NCBI GenBank assembly: GCA_016193045.1
Contig: JACPSW010000073.1
Location: 1 to 64,000 of the forward strand
Length of the DNA: 64,000 nucleotides
Direction: 5' to 3'
From: Candidatus Rokuibacteriota bacterium
GTDB lineage: Bacteria; Methylomirabilota; Methylomirabilia; Rokubacteriales; CSP1-6
Shown: one piece after another, positions 37,441-46,321 of the stretch
How positions within the stretch are numbered: position 1 is the first letter of the stretch
Layout: each line of letters starts with the position of its first letter
The notes under the pieces: model-generated
What the model was told of the DNA's origin: nothing
Databases searched by the model: none
What the model saw: only the letters and a program-made list of their open reading frames with translations
Position numbers and translations under genes: made by a program

Positions 37441-40400
37441 CGTGCTATCTCGTGGCGGGCAACCGCTATCGGGAGCGTCCCGATCAGCCGGAGGCCTCTT
37501 GGGGTATTGTCCTCGATGGAAAGGGTGCCACCGCCCTCCGCGAGGCGTTCGCGCATCTGCTGGAGCCCGAAGCAGTCCGGCATTTGGGCAGCCCGCTTTC
37601 CGACTTGAGCGGCGCGCCCGTGCCCGTCGTCCGCAACTTCGAAGCGCAGCACGCCGTCCAGCGCCTGCACCGCGAGCAAGGCCTGCGTGGCGTTCGAATG
37701 CTTCACGACATTCACCAGCGCCTCTTGGATTGATCGGTAGAGTATCGTCATGGTCTTTGGATCAATCCCGTGGAATGCGCCCTTCAGCTCAACCTGTCCA
37801 CTCATGCCGCTCAACCGCTTGAAGTCGTCGACCAGGGCACGGAGAACGCTTGACGGATCTCCCTTCCGTAGGGTGTCCCCCTCTTCCGAGAACTCATAGA
37901 TCAGCTTTCGCACCTGGGCCATCACTGATCCCACAAGTTGTTTGGCGTCGCTAATTCTTTTGATCACATCCGCGGGTCCTGGAAGGTGGTGTAAGCACCA
38001 GTCCAGGTTGAGTCCGAGCGAGAAGAGGGTCTGAGCCAAACTGTCGTGCAGGGTGCCCGCCAGGCGGTTCCGCTCTTTGTGGGCCGCGAGCTCGGCCGCC
38101 CGTTTGACCGACTCCTCCCTTGCGGTCTTCTCATTCTCGTAAAGGCGCGCGTTCTCGATAGCCGTGGCTGCATGGTTAGCGAAGATCGGAAGTAACTCGA
38201 GGTTTTGCGGGAGAGGCCGTCGGCTTGACTTGTTGTCCATCGCGATGACACCGATAGCCTTGTTGCGAGAGATCAGCGGGAGAACCAGAAAGCTTCTCGA
38301 TCTCAGCCACTTGATGTGGGAGTAAGGTGAAGAAAGGCGGAGCTCCGGGGGCAACGGTCCCTCCGGGTCCACGCGGATCGCCCGTCTGTCGAGGAAGACC
38401 TTCGCGAGGGTGCCTCCACGCGAGTCGAGGGGGACCCAGACTCTTTCCAACGGCTCGTCAACGTCTCCGACGCTCGCAACGGCCCTCAGGTAGCAGTCTT
38501 GGGTATCCGCCAGAAACAGGAGGATCCGATCCAAACCCGCGACCTCGTGGGCCCCTCTCAGGATCAGATCCAGCCGTTCCGAGGGGCTGGAGGATTCCTG
38601 GAGCGCTGCGCTGAGACGGTAGAGCTCCTCCACCGTCCGTGTTGACTCTTCCAGGGTAGTATTAGACCGCTTCAGCTCCGAAAAGAGGCGGGCGTTCTCG
38701 AGCGCCATGCCGGCCTGCCGGGCGATACCGTCGACCAACCGCAGCTCCGCTGAGGTGAACCGGTGCTCCCGTTCCCACCAAAACAGGAACAGGCCGCCCA
38801 TAATCTCCTCCTTGACCACCATGGGGACGAAGAGCGTCGACCTCTGCGGGAACCGACGGAGCAGGCGAGACTCGCATCGGCGGTCGCGGGGGGTATCGTT
38901 GGAGAAGACCGCTTGCTTCGTTCGCCAGGCCTCCTCGAGGAAGGGGAATCCCTTCACGGCGACAGGTACCTCCCGCATCGCCGAGCGAAGCGCAGCGGGA
39001 AGATGGTACGCCGCCAGCGGGTGGAGGACTTCGCGCTCGGGGTCATACCGATACGCAGCCGCCGAATCGGCTCCTAACGCTCGGGTTGCCTCTCGCGCGA
39101 CCAGCCTGATGAGTTCAGTAATGTCGAGGGTCGAGCTCATTGACCGACTGACCCCCAGGAGCGTTTCGCTCTCCTGAAGCCTTCGCCGCGTTACTTGAAA
39201 GAGCCGGGCGTTCTCGATCGCCAGGGTGATCTGGCTAGCGATGGTGCTGGCCAGCTGGACCTGTTCGTCCTCGAAGGACCGCCTCCCATACGTGTTATCG
39301 AGCATGAGCGCCCCGACCACTTGATCGTGCCGAAGCAGAGGAACCACGAGGAGCGACTTGAGCTGGAAAACCTCCACCCACTCGCGCGGCACTAGGGGGA
39401 TCTCGGTCACGTTATCGATGACGACGGCGTCGCGCTGCTCGATAGCCTGAGCGAAGGCGGGTACATCCTCGACCCGGTACCGTTTGAGGTCTTTGAACGC
39501 CGCCCACAGCCCGCTGTCAGGCACAGCCGACGCGAACTGGGACATCAGCGGGTCGACCCGACCATCTTCCGACCAGTAGAAGACCGAGCATCGATCAGCG
39601 CGGCAGGCAGCGGCGGTTTTGTGGGCAACGATCTTGAGAAGCTGCTCCAAATCCAAGGTAGAACTGATCGCCCGGCCGATTTCAAGGAGCGAGGCTCCGG
39701 CTAAACTCATTTGCTCTTGCTTCGAGATGAGCCGGGTGTTTTCGATGGCGGCCGCTGCGCAGTCGGCCAGCTTGTGAAGGAGCTCCCGATCCTCCTTAGA
39801 GAAGGGGACGTCACGCCGGCTAAAGACAGCGAGAGCGCCGACGACCTGCGTCGCGACCGTCAGCGGAACCGCCAGCATAGAGCGGACGCCGTACCCCTTC
39901 AAGATGGCATCGGCGTCAAGGTCGCGGAAGGCGATCGAGCGGAAATAGTTAGGGACGTAGACGGTCTCGCGGGTCTGTACGAGCTGGCTTGACAGCCCGA
40001 TCGGAAGGCGCAGCTCGACGCCCTTGAGGGCCTTGCTCGCTTCTCCTGAAATGGCCAGGAGGAAGTATTTCCCCGATTCCTCGTCAAGCAGGCTGAGGCA
40101 TGCCAGATCACTGTGTAGGAGCCTTCGGGATCGCTCTACGACGGAGTTCAAGAGGAACTCCTCGTTCGCCGAGCGGGATAGCTCCTTCCTGATCTTCTCC
40201 ACGATTTCGGTTCGCTTTCGCTCGGTGATGTCTCTGAGGACGAGAAGGAGGGCGGGTCGACCCTTGTAGTCGATCGGCTTGAACCTCGCTTCCACGTTCA
40301 CGGTCTTTCCGCCCTTGCCGGTAAGTCGGTACTCCACCTGCTCCCGGGAGTTGGAGCCGTGCAGCGCGGCTTCGATCCCCTGCTGAACGTCCACCCTGAA

Positions 40401-40631
40401 CTCAGGAGGGACCACGCTCAGATAGGCGTTGGGCTTCGACCTGAATTCTAGTTGTTGGGCTTCCTCTGGCGTATAGCCGAGAACGCGAGCCGCTTGGAGG
40501 TTGGCGAATTGGATTTTCGCGTCCTGAAGAACGACGATGGCGTCAAAGGATTTTTCCACCAGACTCCGGTAGATCGCTTCGGAATGTATCGGCCTTTCAC
40601 TCCGCGCTTGGAGATCTTCTATGCGAGCCAT
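37437..40631 (-). CDS. Soluble multi-GAF sensor histidine kinase (HisKA_3 type)
   Basis: About 1064 residues, no transmembrane segment. Order: PAS (about 20-145, LVEKSFDAIVVLQDAKIQFANLQAARVLGYTPEE), four GAF domains (about 165-305, 325-485, 500-660, 690-850), then the NarX/DesK-type dimerisation helix with the phospho-acceptor His in LAGTLHDSLAQTLFSLGLNL and an HATPase domain (IQEALVNVVKHSNA, VADDGHG, FGLQQMRERL). ATG 40631 has GGAGGGGG about 7 nt upstream; the in-frame ATG at 40655 does not. With the LuxR regulator it forms a cytosolic sensing pair. Ligands are unknown. Confidence 0.95.
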   Translation of the reverse strand: MARIEDLQARSERPIHSEAIYRSLVEKSFDAIVVLQDAKIQFANLQAARVLGYTPEEAQQLEFRSKPNAYLSVVPPEFRVDVQQGIEAALHGSNSREQVEYRLTGKGGKTVNVEARFKPIDYKGRPALLLVLRDITERKRTEIVEKIRKELSRSANEEFLLNSVVERSRRLLHSDLACLSLLDEESGKYFLLAISGEASKALKGVELRLPIGLSSQLVQTRETVYVPNYFRSIAFRDLDADAILKGYGVRSMLAVPLTVATQVVGALAVFSRRDVPFSKEDRELLHKLADCAAAAIENTRLISKQEQMSLAGASLLEIGRAISSTLDLEQLLKIVAHKTAAACRADRCSVFYWSEDGRVDPLMSQFASAVPDSGLWAAFKDLKRYRVEDVPAFAQAIEQRDAVVIDNVTEIPLVPREWVEVFQLKSLLVVPLLRHDQVVGALMLDNTYGRRSFEDEQVQLASTIASQITLAIENARLFQVTRRRLQESETLLGVSRSMSSTLDITELIRLVAREATRALGADSAAAYRYDPEREVLHPLAAYHLPAALRSAMREVPVAVKGFPFLEEAWRTKQAVFSNDTPRDRRCESRLLRRFPQRSTLFVPMVVKEEIMGGLFLFWWEREHRFTSAELRLVDGIARQAGMALENARLFSELKRSNTTLEESTRTVEELYRLSAALQESSSPSERLDLILRGAHEVAGLDRILLFLADTQDCYLRAVASVGDVDEPLERVWVPLDSRGGTLAKVFLDRRAIRVDPEGPLPPELRLSSPYSHIKWLRSRSFLVLPLISRNKAIGVIAMDNKSSRRPLPQNLELLPIFANHAATAIENARLYENEKTAREESVKRAAELAAHKERNRLAGTLHDSLAQTLFSLGLNLDWCLHHLPGPADVIKRISDAKQLVGSVMAQVRKLIYEFSEEGDTLRKGDPSSVLRALVDDFKRLSGMSGQVELKGAFHGIDPKTMTILYRSIQEALVNVVKHSNATQALLAVQALDGVLRFEVADDGHGRAAQVGKRAAQMPDCFGLQQMRERLAEGGGTLSIEDNTPRGLRLIGTLPIAVARHEIAR

Positions 40632-41040
40632 GGTGTTCCCCCTCCGCCGACCCATCCAGACACCTTCTTGCCTGCTTCCATGGAAGACCCACTAGGCGGA
40701 CGTCCTATATGCCAAAAGACTATGAAATACCAATCTAGACGGCTCTATACCGCCACTTTCCCTAGAGGCTGTCAACCACCATTTGGATGTCGATTCCCCT
40801 CCGGCGGGATGGCCAAACGCCTCCATTAGGGGGGGAGACAAGACCAGGCTGTCCTTCGGAGACCGATCTTGCGATCATCCGCGACATCTAGCCCGGAATT
40901 GACCCGACAAACAACCTCCGTCCGGAGAGGGAGACCCCGACGACGGGTGGACAGGCAAACCGGGAGGGCTCGGCTGATGGCAGTTCCCCGGTTCCAAGAC
41001 AGCGAAAGACTGTTGAGCCACGAGGCATACAGCGCCAAAA
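40632..41040. other. Intergenic region upstream of the kinase gene
   Basis: About 400 bp, less GC-rich than average near the kinase start (ATATGCCAAAAGACTATG). No gene or clear promoter was recognised. It grades into a decayed transposase-like segment on the minus strand. Confidence 0.4.
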
Positions 41041-41130
41041 ATCCCACCGGACACGCCCCTGCGGCTTAAGTTCGGCCTTGCTCAGCCATCGGTGCACCGT
41101 GCTCTTGCTGATCGACCGGACTGGGGGAAA
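41040..41130 (-). pseudogene. Possible transposase HTH remnant
   Basis: The minus-strand reading SISKSTVHRWLSKAELKPQG resembles the HTH stretch of IS630-type transposases (STVxRxLxxAxLKPH). The match ends within about 30 residues and no inverted ends were found. A chance resemblance is possible. Confidence 0.3.
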
Positions 41131-41169
41131 CCGAGCGGGCCGCCCTGGGTTGTGGAGTGCGACAGTGCA

Positions 41170-41964
41170 CTAGCGGCCGCGGAAGACGGGCTCGCGCTTC
41201 TCCACGAAGGCCCGCGCCGCCTCCTTGTGGTCGGCGGTCTCCCCGCAGCGGGTGTGGTGCCAGGCCTCCAGGTCGAGCTGGTCCTTGAGCGTGCCGCCCT
41301 CGGCAGCGTTCAGGTTCCGCTTCATGTAGCGGTAGGCGATCCGCGGCCCCCGGGCGAGGCGGGACGCCAGGGCCAGGGTTTCCTCCTCGAGCCGCGCATC
41401 CGGTACGACCTTGTTGACCAGGCCGAGCCGGAGGGCCTCCTGGGCGTCGAGCAGGTCGGCGGTGAAGTAGAGCTCGCGCGCCTTCGCCGTCCCCACCAGC
41501 CGGGTGAGGAAGAAGCTCCCGCCGAAATCGCCCGAGTAGCCGACGCGGGCGAAGGCGGTGCCGAAGCGGGCCGTGTCGCCCGCAATCCTCAGGTCGCACG
41601 CCAGGGCCAGCGAGAGGCCGGCCCCGGCCGCGGCGCCCCGCACCATGGCGATCGTCGGCTTCGGCATCTCGTGGAGCCAGCGCGAGACCTCCATCCGCGC
41701 GCGGAGCTCCTGGGCCTTCTGCTCGAGCGGCGCCCCGCCGAACTCCGTCCCCTCCGCCATGGCCTTGACGTCCCCGCCGGCGCAGAAGCCGCGGCCCGCG
41801 CCCGTCAGGACGACGACGCCCACGTCGGCGTCCCCGGCGAGCCGCTCCAGGGCCTCCTCGAGGGCCGCGAGCATCGCCCGGGACATGGCGTTCAGCCGGT
41901 CGGGGCGGTTCAGCGTGAGCACGGCGACCCCGTCCTTGACGACTTCGAGCAGATCATCGCTCAT
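41170..41964 (-). CDS. Crotonase-fold acyl-CoA hydratase/isomerase family protein
   Basis: A 264-residue enzyme with the CoA-binding oxyanion pieces GRGFCAGGDVKAM and AAAGAGLSLALACDLRIAGDTARF. The two glutamates of true enoyl-CoA hydratases are absent: the CE of GGGCE is replaced in GAGLSLA, and the second Glu is lost in FGTAFARVG. An Asp in GYSGDFGGSFFLTRLVG could be the acid/base residue as in isomerase-type members. ATG 41964 follows GGAGG. It stands alone, divergent from the membrane protein gene. Confidence 0.85.
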   Translation of the reverse strand: MSDDLLEVVKDGVAVLTLNRPDRLNAMSRAMLAALEEALERLAGDADVGVVVLTGAGRGFCAGGDVKAMAEGTEFGGAPLEQKAQELRARMEVSRWLHEMPKPTIAMVRGAAAGAGLSLALACDLRIAGDTARFGTAFARVGYSGDFGGSFFLTRLVGTAKARELYFTADLLDAQEALRLGLVNKVVPDARLEEETLALASRLARGPRIAYRYMKRNLNAAEGGTLKDQLDLEAWHHTRCGETADHKEAARAFVEKREPVFRGR

Positions 41965-42032
41965 GGCTGTCCTCCGGAGGCGCGATTTGACTTGCGTCAC
42001 AGCAGCATATAATAGCGCGGGGAGGAACCGCC

Positions 42033-42512
42033 ATGGATAGCTTCCAGATCTTCGGCCTCCAGTTCCTGCTGAGCCTGGTGGTCTACGGGCTTCTCGCGAA
42101 GTGGTACGTGGCGCCGGCGCTGGCGCGGCTCTCCCTCCACGACGCGCTGATCCCGCTGCTCGTCCCCCACGCCTTCCGCCACCTCGGCCTGGTCTTCCTG
42201 GTCCCCGCCGTCGTCGCGCCTACGCTGCCCCCGGCGTTCGCGCGTCCGACGGCCTACGGCGATCTCCTGGCGGGCTTGCTCGCCCTCCTGGCCATGGTCG
42301 CCCTCCGGGGCCGGTGGGCGCTGGCGCTCCCCCTGATGTGGCTCTTCAATATCGTCGGGACGCTGGACTTGCTCTACGCCTTCTACCAAGGCATCCCGCT
42401 CAACGCGGGTGTCCACATGGGCTCGGCGTGGTACATCCCCACCTTCATCGTGCCGGCCCTGTACGTCACCCACTTCATGATCTTCGCCATGCTGCTCAAG
42501 CCCTCCCGCTGA
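42033..42512 (+). CDS. Small integral membrane protein, unknown function
   Basis: A 159-residue hydrophobic protein with about five helices (LQFLLSLVVYGLLAKWYVAP, LGLVFLVPAVVAPTLP, LLAGLLALLAMVALRG, LPLMWLFNIVGTLDLLYAFY, YIPTFIVPALYVTHFMIFAMLL). I do not recognise a family. A Shine-Dalgarno (GGGGAGG) supports the start. It is 13 bp upstream of a thioesterase gene, with which it probably shares a transcript. Confidence 0.8.
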   Translation: MDSFQIFGLQFLLSLVVYGLLAKWYVAPALARLSLHDALIPLLVPHAFRHLGLVFLVPAVVAPTLPPAFARPTAYGDLLAGLLALLAMVALRGRWALALPLMWLFNIVGTLDLLYAFYQGIPLNAGVHMGSAWYIPTFIVPALYVTHFMIFAMLLKPSR

Positions 42513-42525
42513 GGAGAACCCCTTC

Positions 42526-43026
42526 ATGGCCAAGCTGCTCGATCTCATCCGGATGTCCATGCGCGGGGAGCTGCCGCCCCCGCCCGTCGCCACCCTCATC
42601 GGCTTCAGGCCTACCTCCGTCGAGCCCGGCCGGGCCGTTGTCGAGTTCGAGGCCGCCGAGCGCCATGCCAACCCCCTGGGGACGCTCCACGGCGGCATCC
42701 TCTGTGACATCGCCGACGCGGCCATGGGGATCGCGTACGCCAGCACGCTGGAGGAGGGGGAAACGTTCACCACCCTGGAGCTGAAGATCAACTTCCTGAA
42801 ACCGGTGTGGAACGCCAGGCTCCGGGCCGTCGCCGACGTCGTCAACGGAGGCCGGACGGTCGGCCTCGTGGCGTGCGACGTCTTCGACGAAAAGGACCGC
42901 CTCGTGGCCCGGGCGACGAGCACCTGCCTGACGCTCCGGGGCGAGCAGGCGGCCGGGCGCGATTCCTGGGCCGTCAGCGGCGGCCGAGGAGAAGCCGGGG
43001 GGAGAGCAGCGCGCGGGGCGGGATGA
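42526..43026 (+). CDS. PaaI-type hotdog acyl-CoA thioesterase
   Basis: A 166-residue thioesterase. The hotdog signature ANPLGTLHGGILCDIADAAMGIAYAS carries the Asn/His/Gly loop and catalytic Asp-type residue of the PaaI group, followed by TTLELKINFLKPVW and RTVGLVACDVFDEKDRLVARATSTC. The last 30 or so residues are Gly/Arg-rich and overlap the 3' end of the convergent FAD oxidoreductase gene by 53 bp. It may hydrolyse acyl-CoAs of the local catabolic pathway. Confidence 0.9.
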   Translation: MAKLLDLIRMSMRGELPPPPVATLIGFRPTSVEPGRAVVEFEAAERHANPLGTLHGGILCDIADAAMGIAYASTLEEGETFTTLELKINFLKPVWNARLRAVADVVNGGRTVGLVACDVFDEKDRLVARATSTCLTLRGEQAAGRDSWAVSGGRGEAGGRAARGAG

Positions 43027-44185
43027 AGTCGCCGATCACTCCCATCAGGAGGCTCAGCAGGTCCGGTCGCCGGGCCAGCCTGCGGGCCACGAGGTTGGCC
43101 AGCCACCGCCGCGCGATGACCGCCTGCAGGATGCGCGTCACCCGTTCCTTGTCTCTGAAGGCGTCGCGCCGCGCGCGCCAGTAGGGCGCCAGGGCGGCCT
43201 GCGAGCAGTTCCCCCGCGCGAGGGCGCCGTGAGCGATCTCCGCGGCCAGCTCGGCGGAGCGGAGGGCCGTGTAGATCCCTTCGCCGGTGAACGGATCGTA
43301 GAAGCCGGCCGCGTCGCCCACCAGGAGCACCCCCGCATGACGGGGCGGCCTCACGCGGTAGGCCAGGGGCCCGAGCGCCATGACCGGTCCCAGGGGGCGC
43401 ATCGCCGCGATCCGGGGCCGGAGGCGATCGAGCTGCTTGAGCCGGGCGTGGAAGAAGGTCTCGAGCCTCCCCGAGAACGGGGCGGCGTGGGCCAGGGGCA
43501 CCACCAGGCTCAGGCTGACCACGCCGGCGGCCACGGGATTCAGGATGGCGTAATCCGGCGGGTCTACGTAGATCTCGCCCGAGTCGCCGAAGTCGTCGAC
43601 CCCCTCCACGTAGGCGATGAGCGCCATGCGGCGGAGCGGGTGGGCCTCCATGAGGTCCAGCCGCCGGGCCACGAGTGACTGGCGCCCGTCGGCGCCGACC
43701 ACCAGCGGGCTCCTCACGTCGAGCGCGACACCGTCGGGGCCCACGGCGCGGACTCCCACCACGCGGTCGCCCTCGACGAGAAGATCCTCCACGCGGTGGC
43801 GTTCGCGCACGTCAACGGGGAGCGCCTTGACCCGCTCCACGAGGATCTGGTCCAGCCCAAGCCGCGAGATCGCCAGCGCGTGATCCCGGTAGCCGCGATA
43901 GGGTCCCTCGGTCGGGTAGCGTCCCGCCAGCACCGTGCCGTCGGGGACGGTGATCCGCATCCCGCGGAGCGGCACTGCCGCCGCGTCCACCGTCTTGAGC
44001 ACGCCGAGCCGGTCGAGAATCCGCGAGGCCTCGGGGCTCAGGTACTCGCCGCAGATCTTGGGACGGGGGAAGGCCGCCTTGTCGAGGAGGAGGACCGAGT
44101 GGCCATACTCGGCGAGCAGAATAGCGGCCGCGCTCCCCGCCGGACCTGCGCCGACGACGATGACGTCGCAGGTCACTTGGCGCAT
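42974..44185 (-). CDS. Geranylgeranyl-reductase-family FAD oxidoreductase of the PKS cluster
   Basis: A 403-residue flavoprotein. The N-terminal FAD site is VIVVGAGPAGSAAAILLAEYG, followed by the family mark PRPKICGEYLSPEA, the mid motif VVGADGRQSLVARRL and the late FAD loop GVLLVGDAAGFYDPFTGEGI. It is the third gene of the type III PKS - methyltransferase - flavoprotein row; its start lies inside the end of the methyltransferase ORF. By analogy with srsABC of Streptomyces it may hydroxylate or oxidise the aromatic polyketide to a quinone, although this family also reduces isoprenoid double bonds. Confidence 0.9.
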   Translation of the reverse strand: MRQVTCDVIVVGAGPAGSAAAILLAEYGHSVLLLDKAAFPRPKICGEYLSPEASRILDRLGVLKTVDAAAVPLRGMRITVPDGTVLAGRYPTEGPYRGYRDHALAISRLGLDQILVERVKALPVDVRERHRVEDLLVEGDRVVGVRAVGPDGVALDVRSPLVVGADGRQSLVARRLDLMEAHPLRRMALIAYVEGVDDFGDSGEIYVDPPDYAILNPVAAGVVSLSLVVPLAHAAPFSGRLETFFHARLKQLDRLRPRIAAMRPLGPVMALGPLAYRVRPPRHAGVLLVGDAAGFYDPFTGEGIYTALRSAELAAEIAHGALARGNCSQAALAPYWRARRDAFRDKERVTRILQAVIARRWLANLVARRLARRPDLLSLLMGVIGDFIPPRALLSPRLLLGRR

Positions 44186-44991
44186 GGTAGTCCTCGTTTG
44201 GCTCCGCGCCCGTTCGAGCGCGGGCTTTGCCCGCGCAATCTCAGGGGGGAGGGATCGGAAGGGGGGCGGAGCCCCCCTCCGAGATATCCTACGACGGCCA
44301 GCCTCAGCCAGAGCGGATGGCGCACGATCCGGAGGGGAGAAACCCCCGCCCGCTCAGCCAGCGACCTTATCTCGCGCGCGCTGTAGGCGCGACGGACCGA
44401 GAGCGGGCCGTCGTGCCGAGACATGCGGTTCCAGGCGAAGAGCCGCGTGGCGAGCCAGACGAGCCCGTAGGCGACACGGCTGCGCATCAGATCGTTCACC
44501 ACGAACCCGCGCCGCGACACCCGGCCCATTTCGGCGAGGAGGCCCGGGGCGACGTCGGGCTCCAAATGGTGGAGCGTGAGCGACGAGATCGCGGCGTCCA
44601 CCCCGCCTCCCCGCACCGGCAGGTGGAGCGCGTCGGCCTGGACGAAGGAGATCTCGGGATACGCCGCGGCGCGCCGCCGCGCGACCTCCAGGATCCGGCG
44701 CTCCCGGTCCAGGGCGATCACGCGGAAGGAAATCCCCCGCCGGCGCGCCCAGCGCACGAGTCGAATCGGAATGTCGGCTCCGCCGCTTCCGACGTCGAGC
44801 ACGGTCACGCGCTCGGCCCGGGGCGCTCCCAGGAGCCGGACCAGGTGGAGGCGCGTCACCCGCGCGCCGCCGAACCAGTGATTCAGCCGCGAGATGTCGC
44901 TCAGGGTCTCCTCCAGATCCGGCGTGGATGGAGGCGCATCGAGAAGCTCAACAGCGTTCTCGGCTCGGGGCAGCTGGCGGAGCAGCGGCAT
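44173..44991 (-). CDS. SAM-dependent methyltransferase of the PKS cluster, 3' end extended by a repeat
   Basis: A class I methyltransferase: glycine motif VTVLDVGSGGADIPIRL (about residue 60), acidic VIALDRERRILEVA, QADALHLPVRGGGVDAAISSLTLHHLEPD. It starts 3 bp after the PKS stop. The natural fold appears to end near AVVGYL (about residue 236). From there the frame reads through intergenic repeat R2 (GGGLRPPSDPSPLRLRGQSP...) for about 36 residues and stops 13 nt inside the next gene. Expected to O- or C-methylate the PKS product. Confidence 0.88.
   Translation of the reverse strand: MPLLRQLPRAENAVELLDAPPSTPDLEETLSDISRLNHWFGGARVTRLHLVRLLGAPRAERVTVLDVGSGGADIPIRLVRWARRRGISFRVIALDRERRILEVARRRAAAYPEISFVQADALHLPVRGGGVDAAISSLTLHHLEPDVAPGLLAEMGRVSRRGFVVNDLMRSRVAYGLVWLATRLFAWNRMSRHDGPLSVRRAYSAREIRSLAERAGVSPLRIVRHPLWLRLAVVGYLGGGLRPPSDPSPLRLRGQSPRSNGRGAKRGLPCAK
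44211..44283. repeat. G/C hairpin intergenic repeat, copy R2 (inside the methyltransferase 3' end)
   Basis: Left hairpin GCGCGGGC-TTT-GCCCGCGC (44217-44235) and right hairpin GGGGGGC-GGA-GCCCCCC (44261-44277) followed by TCCGAG, joined by a short purine-rich spacer. Same orientation as R1, R3 and R4. Here the repeat is translated as the tail of the methyltransferase ORF. Confidence 0.85.
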
Positions 44992-44994
44992 GAG

Positions 44995-46026
44995 CTACCA
45001 GCGCAGGAGCGCCCCCTCGGCGGCGAAGCCCGGCCCCAGCGCCATCATGACACCCCAGTCGCCCGGGTCGGGCCGCGTCCGCCTGAGCAGCTCCTCGAGG
45101 ACGAAGATCACCGTCGCCGACGACATGTTGCCGTAGCGCCGGAGCACCGCGCGCGAGACGGCGACGTCCTCGTCGCTCAGCGCCAGGAGCCTCCGGGCCT
45201 GATCGATGACCTTGCGGCCCGCTGAATGGAGGACCCAGTGGGCGACGTCCTCCTGTTTGAGGCCGTGGGAGGCGAGGAGGGTCGCCGTCATCTCCTTCAT
45301 CATCGCCGCGCCGATCCGCCTGACCTCCTTCGAGAGGATGACGCGGGGCCGCCCGCCGGGATAGCTGAACCCCATGGCGTCCAGATGTTCGGGGCGGAAG
45401 AGCGTGCGGTGCTCGATGACGCTCGGGCCCTCGCCCGCGCTCCCCAGCGCGAGCGCTCCGGCGCCGTCGGCGAAGATGGCGTGGGCCACCGCGCTCTCGA
45501 GCCGGTGGTCCAGGTAGTAGGCCGCCGAGCAGATCTCCACCGCCACGACGAGGGCCCTGTGGCCTGGGAACGCGGCCAGATGATTCGAGGCTTGCTGGAA
45601 GGCGACCATGGCGCTCGCGCACCCGCTGTCCCCGACATGGACCCGCTGGACGTCCGAGCGACAGCCCAGGTCGTGGATCAGGTGGGCGTCGAGGCTGGGG
45701 CAGAGGCGCCCCGTGCACGTCGTGGTCGCGAGGAAATCGAGATCCCCGGGCGACCAGCCCGCGCGCTCGAGGCATGCGAGGGCCGCGCCGCGCGCCAGCT
45801 CGCGCGCGCCCTCCTGGAAGCGGTCGTTCAGTTCCTCGGCGCTCTCGTCGGTGCGCACGTGGGCGGGATCGAGCCAGAGGTGGCGCCCCTCGATGTCGCT
45901 GTTGGCGAAAAAGCCGCGGCGCTGCGTGTCCAGGTAGCCGGCCAGCTCGGCGAGGCGCGACTGCGAAAAATAATGGGGTGGCGTGGCGGTGGCGACGGAG
46001 AGAATCTTCGGCTTCCCGGGCGCCAT
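44995..46026 (-). CDS. Type III polyketide synthase (chalcone/stilbene synthase superfamily)
   Basis: About 343 residues from ATG 46026 (an in-frame ATG at 46038, after GGGGCG, is the alternative). The catalytic triad is readable: Cys in VGDSGCASAMVAFQQA, His in HWVLHSAGRKVID and Asn in RYGNMSSATVIFVLEELL, as in bacterial alkylresorcinol/alkylpyrone synthases; the C-terminal WGVMMALGPGFAAEGALL is typical. It would condense a fatty or other acyl starter with malonyl-CoA. It is first of a three-gene row with methyltransferase and flavoprotein, divergent from a gamma-carbonic-anhydrase gene. Confidence 0.93.
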   Translation of the reverse strand: MAPGKPKILSVATATPPHYFSQSRLAELAGYLDTQRRGFFANSDIEGRHLWLDPAHVRTDESAEELNDRFQEGARELARGAALACLERAGWSPGDLDFLATTTCTGRLCPSLDAHLIHDLGCRSDVQRVHVGDSGCASAMVAFQQASNHLAAFPGHRALVVAVEICSAAYYLDHRLESAVAHAIFADGAGALALGSAGEGPSVIEHRTLFRPEHLDAMGFSYPGGRPRVILSKEVRRIGAAMMKEMTATLLASHGLKQEDVAHWVLHSAGRKVIDQARRLLALSDEDVAVSRAVLRRYGNMSSATVIFVLEELLRRTRPDPGDWGVMMALGPGFAAEGALLRW

Positions 46027-46234
46027 GGGGTGGAGCATACGCCCCGTCCCATCCCCTGTCCAGCGATTGACTCCTGCCGGCGCCAAGTGCTACGGTTTGC
46101 CGGATTCCAGGCACGAACTGAAGGGCCGGCGGATGTCATGTCCGGTTTGCGATAGCGAAGACGGAAGCGACGGAGTAGAACTTACGCACGGCAAGATTCC
46201 GGCGGGGGCGGGCGTGACGGCCGGGCGAGTCGCA

Positions 46235-46264
46235 GGACGTCGCGGGGCTGGGGCCCCGCCGTCC
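46235..46264. other. Strong hairpin between the PKS and carbonic-anhydrase-like genes
   Basis: GGACG-TC-GCGGGGC-TGGG-GCCCCGC-CGTCC: 12 pairs with a 2-nt bulge and 4-nt loop. It lies 58 bp upstream of the plus-strand start in the divergent region. No T run follows, so a terminator role is unlikely; it could be an mRNA leader structure. Confidence 0.5.
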
Positions 46265-46321
46265 GAGACGAGCAGGTGAAGACAGCCCGGGGTGCCCGCC
46301 CCAGGTGAAGGAGAGAGCGTT

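Noticed and set aside
44211-44240. GTTCGAGC-type sequence in the hairpin repeats as a tRNA T-loop
   Set aside because: No acceptor, D or anticodon arms can be formed around it, and the same motif recurs in the other repeat copies.
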